Source: Luteitalea sp.
GTDB lineage: Bacteria; Acidobacteriota; Vicinamibacteria; Vicinamibacterales; Vicinamibacteraceae
Length of the DNA: 64,000 bases
Direction of reading: 5' to 3'
Assembly: GCA_009377495.1 (NCBI GenBank)
Contig: WHTZ01000018.1
Coordinates: 1 to 64,000, forward strand
Shown: positions 9,012-17,383 of the stretch, piece by piece
Layout: every line of letters starts with the position of its first letter
Position numbering within the stretch: the first letter of the stretch is position 1
Translations under genes and position numbers: made by a program
The notes under the pieces: generated by a model
Seen by the model: the letters and a program-made list of their open reading frames with translations, nothing else
Databases searched by the model: none
Told to the model about the DNA's origin: nothing

Positions 9012-10387
9012 GATCTGGAGCCTCCGGGAAACGAACGATCGAGTGGACGAATCGTGAGCGTCAAACCGTCGACGGCGACCACCTCGACCCGCGCGTCGCG
9101 CGGAATCGGCTCGCTGGCGGTGGCAGACCAGATCTCGCCGCGCACGCTGATCTGTCCCGTCCCGCCGGCCTGAATGTCGGTGATCGCGCGGCCATGCAAG
9201 CCGAGCATGCCACTGGTGCCAGTCACCGACGCTTGTCGCTGCGCGGCAAGCGCGAGACGGCCGAGGAAGAGAAAGATGGCGCCGAAGGCGACCGTGACCG
9301 GCACGATGAGGCTCAAGCTGACCGCCACATCTGGCACGTTCCCCATCATGACGATCCAGCCGAGGATGAGGCTGACGATACCCCCGATGCCCAACACGCC
9401 AAAGCTCGGGACGTTCAGCTCGAGGACCAACAGACCGAGCCCAAGGACGATGAGCAAGAGGCCCGTGACGTCGATAGGCAAGACCTGGAACGCCAGGAAC
9501 GCCATAAGCAGGCACAGTCCGCCGACAACGCCGGGGAAGAACGTGCCAGGGTACCAGAGCTCGACGGTGAGGCCGAGCATGCCGAGGCTGAAGAGCAGGA
9601 CCGCGATTTGTGGGTGCGCGATCGCGCTCAGGAAGCGTTGCCGCCACGTCGGTGCGATATGCTCGACGCGTGCTCCCGCCGTGCGCAGTGTCGTCTCCGC
9701 GCCGTTGAAGCGCCTGATCGTGCGGTCGTCCAATTGGCGGATGACATCCGTGCTGTTGGAGGCGATGAAGTCGATGAGCGGCGGCGTGGCTTCGAGCGCT
9801 TCACGCTCCGTGAAGGAGCGGCTCTTGCGGACGGCTTCGTTCGAGAGCGCGATGTTCCGACCACGCGCCTCCGCGAGCGAGCGCGCGTACGCGGCCAAGT
9901 CGGACGCCGCCTTCTCTTCCATGGTCCGGCTCCCCTGTTGCTGCTCGCCGGAGGATCCAATCGTGGCGGGATGCGCTGCGCCAATGTGCGTGCCGGGCGC
10001 CATCACCGCGACGTCCGCGGCGAGCGTCATGTAGAAGCCAGCAGAGGCTGCGCGCGCGCCGGAGGGCCCCACGAAAATGACGATGGGCGTTCGGGCGGCA
10101 ATCATTCGCGAGATGATAGTGCGGGTCGACTCGACGAGGCCGCCCGGCGTGCGGAGCTCGAACACGAGGGCGATAGCGCCCGCGGTGTCGGCGCGGTCGA
10201 TGGCGTTGCCCATGAATTCGGCCGTGACCGGATGAATGATGCCGTCGACCTCGGCGACCAACACGACGGGCGACCGCGGGTCTGGCTCCTGTGACGCTTG
10301 CGGAGCGCCCTGCGGCGTACTCACGCTGGCGACGAGAGGAAGCGCGACGCCCAGGATCGCCAGGATCCGTCCAGCCGTTATCCGCAT
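9008..10387 (-). CDS. nfeD: NfeD-type membrane serine protease (ClpP-class)
   Basis: This is a full-length 459-residue NfeD1b-type protein. ATG 10387 is preferred over an upstream TTG at 10435 because it begins directly with a signal-like segment ([20 protein letters not shown]). Residues about 41-230 are a ClpP-like protease with the likely Ser nucleophile at 115 (RAASAGFYM) and Lys at 159 (TMEEKAASD). Several membrane helices span about 258-380, and a C-terminal OB-like NfeD domain runs from about 390 to 450 ([20 protein letters not shown]). Family members cleave membrane-associated substrates and pair with stomatin/slipin proteins, here the next gene. The gene is divergent from the M2 peptidase, with 65 bases between the start codons. 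Confidence 0.92.
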   Translation of the reverse strand: MRITAGRILAILGVALPLVASVSTPQGAPQASQEPDPRSPVVLVAEVDGIIHPVTAEFMGNAIDRADTAGAIALVFELRTPGGLVESTRTIISRMIAARTPIVIFVGPSGARAASAGFYMTLAADVAVMAPGTHIGAAHPATIGSSGEQQQGSRTMEEKAASDLAAYARSLAEARGRNIALSNEAVRKSRSFTEREALEATPPLIDFIASNSTDVIRQLDDRTIRRFNGAETTLRTAGARVEHIAPTWRQRFLSAIAHPQIAVLLFSLGMLGLTVELWYPGTFFPGVVGGLCLLMAFLAFQVLPIDVTGLLLIVLGLGLLVLELNVPSFGVLGIGGIVSLILGWIVMMGNVPDVAVSLSLIVPVTVAFGAIFLFLGRLALAAQRQASVTGTSGMLGLHGRAITDIQAGGTGQISVRGEIWSATASEPIPRDARVEVVAVDGLTLTIRPLDRSFPGGSRS

Positions 10388-10452
10388 TGTCGTGGCCGCT
10401 AGCTGTACGCTATCCGACCGCCCAAAGGGTGTCAAACGAGAGGAGGGGCAAC

Positions 10453-12288
10453 GTGGGACGACTTTTAGCGGGCGTGGTCATCATCATGGGCTCGAGTCTG
10501 CTCATGGTGCACGCGGCCTGCCGCAGGGGTGACGAGGCCACCAACGGGTCGAGCGACCGACCCGGTACTGACGTTGCCCGGCAGTTCGTCGAGCAGGCGA
10601 ACGCGCGACTGCTCGAGCTGGGGAACCGGGTGAACCGGGCCCAGTGGATCGCGGCCAACTTCATCACCGAGGACACGCAGCAGGTGTCCGCAGACGCCAC
10701 GGCTGCGTTCATTGGCGCCACCATGGAGCTGGCCCAGCAGGCGACGCGTTTCGACGACGTCGCGCTGCCGGACGACGTGCGGCGGCAGTTGACGCTGCTG
10801 AAGCTCGCGACGATCCCGCTGCCGGCACCGAGCGACCCGAAGGCGCAAGCGGAGCTCACCCGGATCACGACCGGCATGGAGGCCGCGTACGGGAAGGGCA
10901 TGTGGTGTCCGCCCGGCGAGAGCGGTGATGACTGTCTCGATATCAACGAGCTGACGACACTGCTGGCCGAGAATCGTGATCCTGCACGGCTTCGCGACGC
11001 CTGGATCGGCTGGCACGAGGTCGGCCGAGGGATGCGCGACGACTATCAGCGCTTCGTCGAGCTCGCGAACGCCGGCGCACGCGAGCTGGGCTACGACGAC
11101 CTCGGCGCGCTGTGGCGGTCCAACTATGACGTGGCCGCGGACCAGTTCACCGCGGAGGTGGAACGGCTCTGGGCTCAGGTTCAACCGCTCTATACCTCGT
11201 TGCACGCGTATGTGCGGGGCCGGCTCGGCGAGACATACGGTACCGACGTCGTGCCGCCAGATGGCGCAATCCCGGCGCACCTGCTGGGCAACATGTGGGC
11301 GCAGCAATGGGGCAACATCTACCCGCTCGTCGCGCCACCGGGCAGCGCGCCCTCGTACGACCTCACCACGCTCCTCCTGGCGAGGAACGTCGATGCGATG
11401 GGCATGGTGAAGTACGGCGAGGGCTTCTTTACCTCGCTTGGATTCGCGCCATTGCCGCAGACGTTCTGGGAGCGGTCGCTCTTCACGAAGCCACGCGACC
11501 GCGATGTGGTATGCCACGCGAGCGCGTGGGACGTCGACAACGACCAGGATGTGCGCATCAAGATGTGCATCCAGATCACCGGTGAGGATTTCGTCACCAT
11601 CCATCACGAGCTCGGGCACAATTTCTATCAACGCGCGTATCGGAGGCTGCCGGTCCTCTATCGCGACAGCGCGAACGACGGTTTCCATGAGGCGATCGGC
11701 GACGCCGTGGCGCTCTCGGTCACGCCATCGTATTTGGCCGAAATCGGTCTGCTCGACCGAGCGCCCGACTCGTCCGACGACGTCGGCTATCTCCTGCGGA
11801 TGGCGCTCGACAAGGTGGCATTCTTACCGTTTGGTCTGCTGGTCGATCAGTGGCGCTGGAAGGTGTTCTCGGGCGAGGTCACGCCGGCGACATACAACCA
11901 GGCGTGGTGGAATCTCCGCGCGAAGTACCAGGGCGTGTCAGCGCCCTCCGCGCGCAGCGAGGACGACTTCGACCCTGGCGCGAAATACCACGTTCCGGGC
12001 AACACGCCGTACACGCGCTACTTCCTCGCGCACATCCTGCAGTTCCAGTTCCACCGAGCCATGTGCAAGCAGGCCGGTTATACGGGACCGTTGCACCGGT
12101 GCTCGATCTACGGCAACAAAGCCGTGGGACAGCGCTTCAGAAAGATGCTCGAGATGGGGCGCAGCCGGCCGTGGCCAGACGCGCTCGAGACGCTCACCGG
12201 TGAGCGACAGCTCGACGCCAGCGCGATCCTCGAATACTTCGCGCCGCTCAAGCGGTGGCTGGATGAACAGGCAAGAGCGACATCGTAG
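10453..12288 (+). CDS. Peptidase family M2 (ACE-like peptidyl-dipeptidase)
   Basis: This 611-residue exported zinc dipeptidyl-carboxypeptidase starts at GTG 10453, behind a GAGGAGGGG site, and begins with a hydrophobic leader ([19 protein letters not shown]). A cysteine at the end of the leader (VHAACRR) might be lipidated, but the lipobox is weak. The zinc motif is H385-E-L-G-H389 (residues 385-389), with the third ligand E413 in FHEAIGD. Other M2 landmarks include [11 protein letters not shown] and [10 protein letters not shown]. The length is normal for a single-domain bacterial ACE homologue. It would release dipeptides from peptide C-termini in the periplasm. It converges on the MgtC gene with only six bases between stop codons. 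Confidence 0.93.
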   Translation: MGRLLAGVVIIMGSSLLMVHAACRRGDEATNGSSDRPGTDVARQFVEQANARLLELGNRVNRAQWIAANFITEDTQQVSADATAAFIGATMELAQQATRFDDVALPDDVRRQLTLLKLATIPLPAPSDPKAQAELTRITTGMEAAYGKGMWCPPGESGDDCLDINELTTLLAENRDPARLRDAWIGWHEVGRGMRDDYQRFVELANAGARELGYDDLGALWRSNYDVAADQFTAEVERLWAQVQPLYTSLHAYVRGRLGETYGTDVVPPDGAIPAHLLGNMWAQQWGNIYPLVAPPGSAPSYDLTTLLLARNVDAMGMVKYGEGFFTSLGFAPLPQTFWERSLFTKPRDRDVVCHASAWDVDNDQDVRIKMCIQITGEDFVTIHHELGHNFYQRAYRRLPVLYRDSANDGFHEAIGDAVALSVTPSYLAEIGLLDRAPDSSDDVGYLLRMALDKVAFLPFGLLVDQWRWKVFSGEVTPATYNQAWWNLRAKYQGVSAPSARSEDDFDPGAKYHVPGNTPYTRYFLAHILQFQFHRAMCKQAGYTGPLHRCSIYGNKAVGQRFRKMLEMGRSRPWPDALETLTGERQLDASAILEYFAPLKRWLDEQARATS

Positions 12289-12294
12289 TTTTCT

Positions 12295-12762
12295 TCATCC
12301 CCCGGGCCGGAGGCGCTGTTCCATGCGATGAACGACCTTCAGCACCACGAGCACCATGAGGGTCACGCCAATCGCGACGATGTGCTGGCGGCTCGCCACG
12401 GCTATGCCAAGTGCCGCGGCGATGAGCAAGGACGCCGCGGTGGTGAGGCCTTCGATGCGACGACCGGTGCTCCGGATGATGGTGCCGGCGCCAAGAAAGC
12501 TGACGCCCGTCACCACGGCTTCAATGACGCGCACAGGATCGGTCTGGATTCTGAAGTCGCCGTTCGCATCGGGAGATTCGAACGTCCGCGCGACGAGGCT
12601 GCCGAGTGCGACGAAGAGTGCAGCCGCACCCGCCACGAGCATGTGCGTGCGTAGACCGGCTGGCTTTTGAGCGGCCTCGCGCTCGAGGCCGACCAACCCG
12701 CCGAGGATCATCGCGAAGGCCACGATCCCCAGCAGTTGGAGCTGCTCGGCATAACCGCCCAT
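12295..12762 (-). CDS. MgtC/SapB-family membrane protein
   Basis: This protein has 155 residues from ATG 12762. ATG 12798 is possible and would overlap the DedA gene by 11 bases. It shows the MgtC/SapB core: AMILGGLVGLEREAAQKPAG followed by LRTHMLVAGAAALFVALGS, then VVTGVSFLGAGTIIR and LTTAASLLIAAALGIAV. The short form without the long cytosolic C-terminal extension is typical of the SapB/MgtC membrane subfamily. Relatives act in magnesium-stress adaptation or regulate other transporters; the role here is unproven. No Shine-Dalgarno is seen at either candidate start, so it may be read from the DedA transcript. Confidence 0.88.
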   Translation of the reverse strand: MGGYAEQLQLLGIVAFAMILGGLVGLEREAAQKPAGLRTHMLVAGAAALFVALGSLVARTFESPDANGDFRIQTDPVRVIEAVVTGVSFLGAGTIIRSTGRRIEGLTTAASLLIAAALGIAVASRQHIVAIGVTLMVLVVLKVVHRMEQRLRPGG

Positions 12763-12787
12763 GACGCGAATGATACCCTGTGCTCGG

Positions 12788-13486
12788 TCACTCGTCACTC
12801 GTCACTTCGCGCGGCACAGCAGGCGACGACGACGTACGTTGCCTGGTCGCGGCGGGGCGAAAGCGACGGTAGATCTCCACGCCGAGCGGGATCAGCGAAA
12901 CCACAATGACGAGGAGGATGATGTGGTGGATGCGCTCGACGAGCGGGCTCTGGCCGAGGAAGTAGCCGAGCCATAGCAGGCTCGTCACCCACAAGATCCC
13001 GCCCACAACGTTGTAGAGCACGAAGCTGCGGTACGGCATCTCGGCGACGCCGGCCATGAACGGTACGAACGTCCGCAGAATGGGCACGAAGCGGGCGATG
13101 ACGATCGAGCGCCCGCCCTTACGCAGGTAGAACTCGTGGGCTTCCTCAGCGTACTTACGCTTGAAGAAGCGACTGTCCTCGCGCTGGAAGATCGCGTGAC
13201 CGGTCTGACGCCCGAGCAGGAAACCAACCTGATCACCAACCACGGCGGCGACGAGCAGGAGGACGTAGGTCGTCCAGATGTCGAGCTGAGGAAGTCCTGG
13301 AAACGCCTTCGCGCACACGACGCCAGCCGTCACGAGCAGCGAGTCACCCGGCAGAAAGAAGCCGACCAGCAGGCCGGTTTCGGCAAAGACGATCGCGACG
13401 AGCACCGTCAAGCCACCCCAGCTGATGATGGCCCTGATGCCCTCATCGCTGTGCAGTGTGCGAACCCACTCGAGAATTTCAGTCAT
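12788..13486 (-). CDS. DedA-family (VTT/SNARE-associated) membrane protein
   Basis: This 232-residue integral membrane protein has the DedA core: FAETGLLVGFFLPGDSLL, then VAAVVGDQVGFLLGRQTG, and FYLRKGGRSIVIARFVPILR followed by TFVPFMAGVAEMPYRSF. The FLPGDS and R-F-x-P-x-x-R motifs are characteristic. DedA proteins act as flippases or scramblases for undecaprenyl phosphate or phospholipids, or in proton-linked envelope homeostasis. The gene lies directly upstream of the MgtC gene and probably shares its transcript. Confidence 0.92.
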   Translation of the reverse strand: MTEILEWVRTLHSDEGIRAIISWGGLTVLVAIVFAETGLLVGFFLPGDSLLVTAGVVCAKAFPGLPQLDIWTTYVLLLVAAVVGDQVGFLLGRQTGHAIFQREDSRFFKRKYAEEAHEFYLRKGGRSIVIARFVPILRTFVPFMAGVAEMPYRSFVLYNVVGGILWVTSLLWLGYFLGQSPLVERIHHIILLVIVVSLIPLGVEIYRRFRPAATRQRTSSSPAVPREVTSDE

Positions 13487-13593
13487 ACATGCAAACGCGA
13501 TCGAACATCGTTGCCTCGAGACAGGATACCCTGTTGCCGCGTGGAAACGAAACGTTGGGTCACATTGGGGGTTAACATACGCGCGGTCGTGTC

Positions 13594-14643
13594 GTGAAGC
13601 GGATTCTCGTGGTTACCTCCGGCGCGCTGTTCGTACGCGGCGGCCACACGGTCATCGCGGAAGAGACGTGCGCGGCGTTGCGGCGCGCGGGCGTGGCCGC
13701 CGACCTGCTCATCACGCCGCAGAACCGCTTCGGACGGCAGTTCTCCGCCTACCTCGCCACCTGGCTGACCGACGTCGGCGAGAGCGCCGACGGCCACCCC
13801 ATCGATCAGGTGATCTCGTTCCGCTTCCCGTCGTACGCGGTACGTCACCCGCGGCATGTCTGCTGGCTCAATCACCGGATGCGCGAATACTACGATCTGT
13901 GGGAGCGTTTCGCGTCTGGCATCAGTTGGCGGGCGCGGATCAAGGAGCGCGCGCGTCGACGCGCGATGCAGGCCGTCGATCGCGCGCTCCTCACCCGGAA
14001 CGTGACGCGTCTCGTCGCGCAGTCGCGCACCATTCAGCAACGACTCGTGCGCTTTGGTGGTGTCCCGAGCGAGGTGCTGTACCCGCCCGCGCCGGAGCGG
14101 CCATACCGCACCGACGACTTCGGCGATTACATCTTCGCGGTCTCGCGGTTGCATCCGCTCAAGCGGCTCGATCTGCTGGTGGACGCCGTGGCGCGGATGC
14201 GCGATTCCTCACTCGGCGTGAAGATTGCCGGCGACGGCGAGGATCGGTCCCGCCTCGAGGAGCTGATTGCGCACCACGGCCTCGAGGGCCGCGTAGAGCT
14301 GCTCGGTCTCGTGTCGGACGAGGCGCTCGTCGAGCACTACGCGCGCTGCCGCGCCGTGTTCTTCGCGCCGTGGAACGAAGACTACGGCTTTGTCACGCTG
14401 GAAGCCTTTCGATCCGGCAAGCCGGTTGTCACGGCCCTCGACAGTGGCGGGCCAGCCGAGCTCGTCGTCCATGAGAAGACGGGCTTTGTGGTCGAGCCAA
14501 CACCTGAACGGATGGCCGAGTGCCTGGATCAGCTTGCGGCCGATCGCAGCCTTGCCGAGCGGCTGGGACACGCCGCCGTGTCGGTCGCCGCCCGTCACAC
14601 CTGGGCTGACGCCGTCGACGTCCTGACGCGTTTCCGTTCCTAA
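13594..14643 (+). CDS. Glycosyltransferase family 4
   Basis: This 349-residue GT-B glycosyltransferase starts at GTG 13594. The N-terminal half opens with MKRILVVTSGALFVRGGHT (acceptor side). The C-terminal half holds FAVSRLHPLKRLDLLVDAV, then VKIAGDGEDRSRLEEL, and the E-x7-E nucleotide-sugar motif region (EDYGFVTLEAFRSGKPV). The donor and acceptor cannot be told; a cell-surface or lipid-linked glycan is likely. A TAACAT hexamer at 13573-13578 could serve as a -10. The ECF sigma gene follows after 33 bases. Confidence 0.9.
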   Translation: MKRILVVTSGALFVRGGHTVIAEETCAALRRAGVAADLLITPQNRFGRQFSAYLATWLTDVGESADGHPIDQVISFRFPSYAVRHPRHVCWLNHRMREYYDLWERFASGISWRARIKERARRRAMQAVDRALLTRNVTRLVAQSRTIQQRLVRFGGVPSEVLYPPAPERPYRTDDFGDYIFAVSRLHPLKRLDLLVDAVARMRDSSLGVKIAGDGEDRSRLEELIAHHGLEGRVELLGLVSDEALVEHYARCRAVFFAPWNEDYGFVTLEAFRSGKPVVTALDSGGPAELVVHEKTGFVVEPTPERMAECLDQLAADRSLAERLGHAAVSVAARHTWADAVDVLTRFRS

Positions 14644-14663
14644 CCGCTGGGCTGACGTGGCCG

Positions 14664-14669
14664 TCTAAT
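14664..14669 (+). promoter_or_regulatory. Candidate -10 for a leaderless sigma-factor transcript
   Basis: TCTAAT, a five-of-six match to TATAAT, ends seven bases before ATG 14677. No purine-rich ribosome-binding site lies between. A transcript would then begin at or next to the start codon. I cannot see a strong -35. Confidence 0.35.
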
Positions 14670-14676
14670 CTGACAG

Positions 14677-15309
14677 ATGGAGGCGACCGAGGCCGCACTC
14701 CTGGCGCGGGCTCGCGCCGGCGATTCGGAGGCATTTGGCGAGTTGGTCAAACGCCACAGCCGAGGTGTCTTCGCCGTTGCTTTTCGCCTGACCGGCAACG
14801 AGCAGGATGCCGAAGATGTCGTCCAGGAGACCTTCATCAAGGCTTACCGCCAGCTCGGCCGGTTCGAGGAACGGGCGCGCTTCAGCACCTGGCTTACCCG
14901 TATTGCTGCCAACAGTGCGGTTGACCTCCTACGCTCGCGATCCGGCCGTGAGCAGGCCGTGAACGGCGAGGCGGGTGATGGGGCCGCAGCATGGGATGGG
15001 TTCGCCTCCCCGGGTCCGCTGCCGGATCGAGCGGCCCTCGGTGGGCAAGTGCGTGCCCGCATTCACGCGGCGATGGCAACTCTGACCCCGATGGAGCGGG
15101 CGGCCTTCGTGCTCCGGCACTTCGAAGGAGAGTCGATTGAGGCGATCAGCGCGCAGCTCGGACTGAAGGCCAGCGCGACCAAACACAGCATCTTTCGAGC
15201 GGTCAAGAAGATGCGTACGGCGCTCGAGCCCTTCGTGCGGGCCACCGCGGTTCGACCGAGCCCACCGCCCGATGTGGGCGACGGCGCGCGAGTGTCAAGT
15301 GTCAGGTGA
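14677..15309 (+). CDS. ECF RNA polymerase sigma factor (RpoE-like)
   Basis: This 210-residue sigma factor contains region 2 (VFAVAFRLTGNEQDAEDVVQ, then ETFIKAYRQLGRFEERARFS) and region 4 (MERAAFVLRHFEGESIEAIS followed by a helix-turn-helix with KHSIFRAVKKMR). A 25-residue linker between them is Gly/Ala-rich. The following gene is a zinc-finger anti-sigma factor and the third a secreted HEAT-like protein, so the set looks like an envelope-stress regulon locus. ECF factors of this type often activate their own promoter, which may lie just upstream (14664-14669). Confidence 0.95.
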   Translation: MEATEAALLARARAGDSEAFGELVKRHSRGVFAVAFRLTGNEQDAEDVVQETFIKAYRQLGRFEERARFSTWLTRIAANSAVDLLRSRSGREQAVNGEAGDGAAAWDGFASPGPLPDRAALGGQVRARIHAAMATLTPMERAAFVLRHFEGESIEAISAQLGLKASATKHSIFRAVKKMRTALEPFVRATAVRPSPPPDVGDGARVSSVR

Positions 15310-15346
15310 TCAGTACTTGCAGTCACGCGCTCGTGGACACCAAGCG

Positions 15347-16180
15347 ATGCACCACTTGAACGAGGAAGATCTCATTCTGTTGCACTACGGTGAGGCGCTG
15401 GACGCCACAGGACCCGCGCGTCACCTGGACGCCTGCGCGGCGTGCCGTGCGGCGTACGAGGCGCTGCGCGTGGAGCTTACGGCCATCACCGCGTGGGAGC
15501 CGCCTCCACGCGACGCGCACTACGGGGAGCGGGTCTGGGCGCGCGTGCAGCCACACCTCTTGTCGCCACAGCGCTTGTCGTCGAGGGGAATCGAGTCCCT
15601 GCCAGCCAGTCTTCAGCCGCGGCACGCCGGTTGGCTGGGCGGGTTGCGCGACCTGTTGAAACCGCGCGGCTTGGCCCTCGCGGCGTACGGCGCCTCGGTC
15701 GCCGCGTTGATCTTCGTGCTCGTGCAAGCGTCACCTGAGCCAGACGAGGTGTCTCAGCAGACGCGACCGGCCATGATGGACGAGGCGCGCGAGCGCGTGC
15801 TGCTCAGCTCGCTTGGTGATCACTTCGATCGCTCGCAAATCATGCTGCTCGAGCTGGCCAATCAAGAGGAGGTGTTCGACTCGCCGCGAGCGCGCGAGAG
15901 TGCGCGAGAGTGGGCGCAGGATCTGCTGGCGACGAACCGCCTGTACCGGCGCGCGGCAGCGAGCGACGGGGAGGCCGTTATGGCCGACGTGCTGGACGAC
16001 CTCGAGCGCACGCTGCTCCACGTCGCGCACGCTCCCGGCGAGTTGCAGGAGCAGGCCGTGAGCCTCCAAGCGACGAGGGCGGATGCGCGCGAGATGCTGT
16101 TCAAGCTGCGCGTCGCGGGCGACACGGTGCGAGCCCGCGAGCGTGCGGCATTCGAGGATGAGATGCCTGAGAAAAGATAA
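15347..16180 (+). CDS. Membrane-anchored zinc-finger anti-sigma factor
   Basis: This 277-residue protein starts at ATG 15347 (MHHLNEEDLILLHYGEAL); the longer frame upstream has no conserved start. The anti-sigma zinc motif is H26-x3-C30-x2-C33 (RHLDACAACRAAY). A single membrane helix lies at about residues 108-128 (LALAAYGASVAALIFVLVQA). The periplasmic part is alpha-helical and rich in Glu/Arg, with no recognisable domain. By the usual scheme, the cytoplasmic zinc finger holds the ECF sigma encoded 37 bases upstream, and the periplasmic helices sense the envelope state. Confidence 0.88.
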   Translation: MHHLNEEDLILLHYGEALDATGPARHLDACAACRAAYEALRVELTAITAWEPPPRDAHYGERVWARVQPHLLSPQRLSSRGIESLPASLQPRHAGWLGGLRDLLKPRGLALAAYGASVAALIFVLVQASPEPDEVSQQTRPAMMDEARERVLLSSLGDHFDRSQIMLLELANQEEVFDSPRARESAREWAQDLLATNRLYRRAAASDGEAVMADVLDDLERTLLHVAHAPGELQEQAVSLQATRADAREMLFKLRVAGDTVRARERAAFEDEMPEKR

Positions 16181-16210
16181 CAGGCGTCTTTCGTATGAAT
16201 GGAGCTTGCA

Positions 16211-17317
16211 ATGTCAACGGCACGTCTGATCGTGACCGCAGTAGGAATGTTCTCGTTGTCTGCGGGGCCTGTGCTCGCACAGCCTGTCCGCTCGTTCGAC
16301 GAGCCGTTCGACCTCACCCTCCTCATGGCGTCCGTGGAGTCGTCCTGGGCCGAGGTGGAAACTCAGGCGGAGGCCGCCAGAGCCCAGGCCGAGGCTCAGG
16401 CCGAGGCGGTCAGAGCGCAGGCCGAAGAGCACGCTGAGACGGTGCGGGCGCAGGTCGAAGCCATGGCGGAGCGCGAGCGGTCGAGCAGGGCGTTCTTCCA
16501 CGGCGATGGTGACTTCGAGTACGTTCGCGCGATCAGCGCGCTCGACCGCGGACTCTACGAGGAAGCGCTCTCCCGCCTGGCCAAGCTCAGCGCGGAGCGA
16601 ACCGAGATCAGGGAGAAGACGTTCGGCGAAGGCCGGCCGACTGTGCGAAAGCCGCCTGTGCGCGGGCCGGACGCCGTTGCGTACTGGCTGGCCTATACGC
16701 ACTACAAGCTCGGACGAGCGCAAGACGCGCTCACGACGCTGTCCAAGCTCTCGCAAACGTGGCCAGACAGTGGTTGGCGGAGCGACGCTCGGGCGTTGGA
16801 GATCGAGATTCGGCAGTGGAGCGGCCAAGCCGTGCGCCCGGAAGCAATCGAAGACGAAGAGCTCAGGCTCCTCGCGCTCCAGGGCCTCGTGCGTGCCGGA
16901 CGGCCCGAGGCGACGGCCGCACTGGAGCGCATCCTCTTTGGTGTGCATCCGCCGCGCGTCAAAGAGCGCGCGATCTTCGTCCTCGCACAGAACCCGTCAC
17001 CAAAGGCGAGGGAAGTCATGGTGAAGGTCATCAAGGGCGGCGCGAACCCGGATGTGCAGCTCGTCGCCGTGCGTTATTTGGCTGCGATCGGGCCGAACAG
17101 CGAACACGTACTGACAGACGCCTACGGTTCGGCCTCGGACACGCGGGTCAAGGTGGCCGTTATCTCGCAGCTCGCCTCGAAGCGAAACGCCAAGGCCCTC
17201 GTGAGCCTAGCGCGCCGAGAAAAGGACGCCGACTTGAAGAAGCGAATTGTCGAGCGGCTGGCCACGATGAAGTCGAAAGAGGCGACAGACTATCTGTTGG
17301 AGCTGGTCAACAAGTAG
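16211..17317 (+). CDS. Secreted protein with Ala/Glu coiled coil, TPR-like and HEAT-like repeats
   Basis: This 368-residue exported protein starts at ATG 16211, behind GGAG. The signal peptide is MSTARLIVTAVGMFSLSAGP followed by VLAQ. Residues about 50-90 are a regular coiled coil of repeated EAxRAQAEAQAEAV units. A TPR-like pair follows (ISALDRGLYEEALSRLAKLS and AYWLAYTHYKLGRAQDALTT). The C-terminal half is HEAT-like (LQGLVRAGRPEATAALERIL, then AIFVLAQNPSPKAREVMVKV and AVISQLASKRNAKALVSLA). It lies 30 bases after the anti-sigma gene and is probably co-transcribed. A scaffold or sensor partner in the periplasm is a reasonable guess. The repeats are clear, the function unknown. Confidence 0.8.
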   Translation: MSTARLIVTAVGMFSLSAGPVLAQPVRSFDEPFDLTLLMASVESSWAEVETQAEAARAQAEAQAEAVRAQAEEHAETVRAQVEAMAERERSSRAFFHGDGDFEYVRAISALDRGLYEEALSRLAKLSAERTEIREKTFGEGRPTVRKPPVRGPDAVAYWLAYTHYKLGRAQDALTTLSKLSQTWPDSGWRSDARALEIEIRQWSGQAVRPEAIEDEELRLLALQGLVRAGRPEATAALERILFGVHPPRVKERAIFVLAQNPSPKAREVMVKVIKGGANPDVQLVAVRYLAAIGPNSEHVLTDAYGSASDTRVKVAVISQLASKRNAKALVSLARREKDADLKKRIVERLATMKSKEATDYLLELVNK

Positions 17318-17333
17318 GGGCGAGGGGCTAGGG

Positions 17334-17358
17334 GCGAGGTCCAAGGGCTGTCTCAGGG
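17334..17358 (-). repeat. 25-base intergenic repeat, copy 1
   Basis: On the minus strand this reads ccctgagacagcccttggac followed by ctcgc. It is identical over 25 bases to 51718-51742 on the plus strand. A degenerate relative lies in 48945-49040. It sits between the convergent HEAT-like and ilvA genes. Confidence 0.8.
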
Positions 17359-17383
17359 AGCAGGCACCTTGCACCTGGCCCCT

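Noticed and set aside
9012..9647. N-terminal extension of the slipin frame (up to 212 residues)
   Set aside because: It overlaps nfeD in another frame; the slipin membrane segment and family length both fit ATG 9011.
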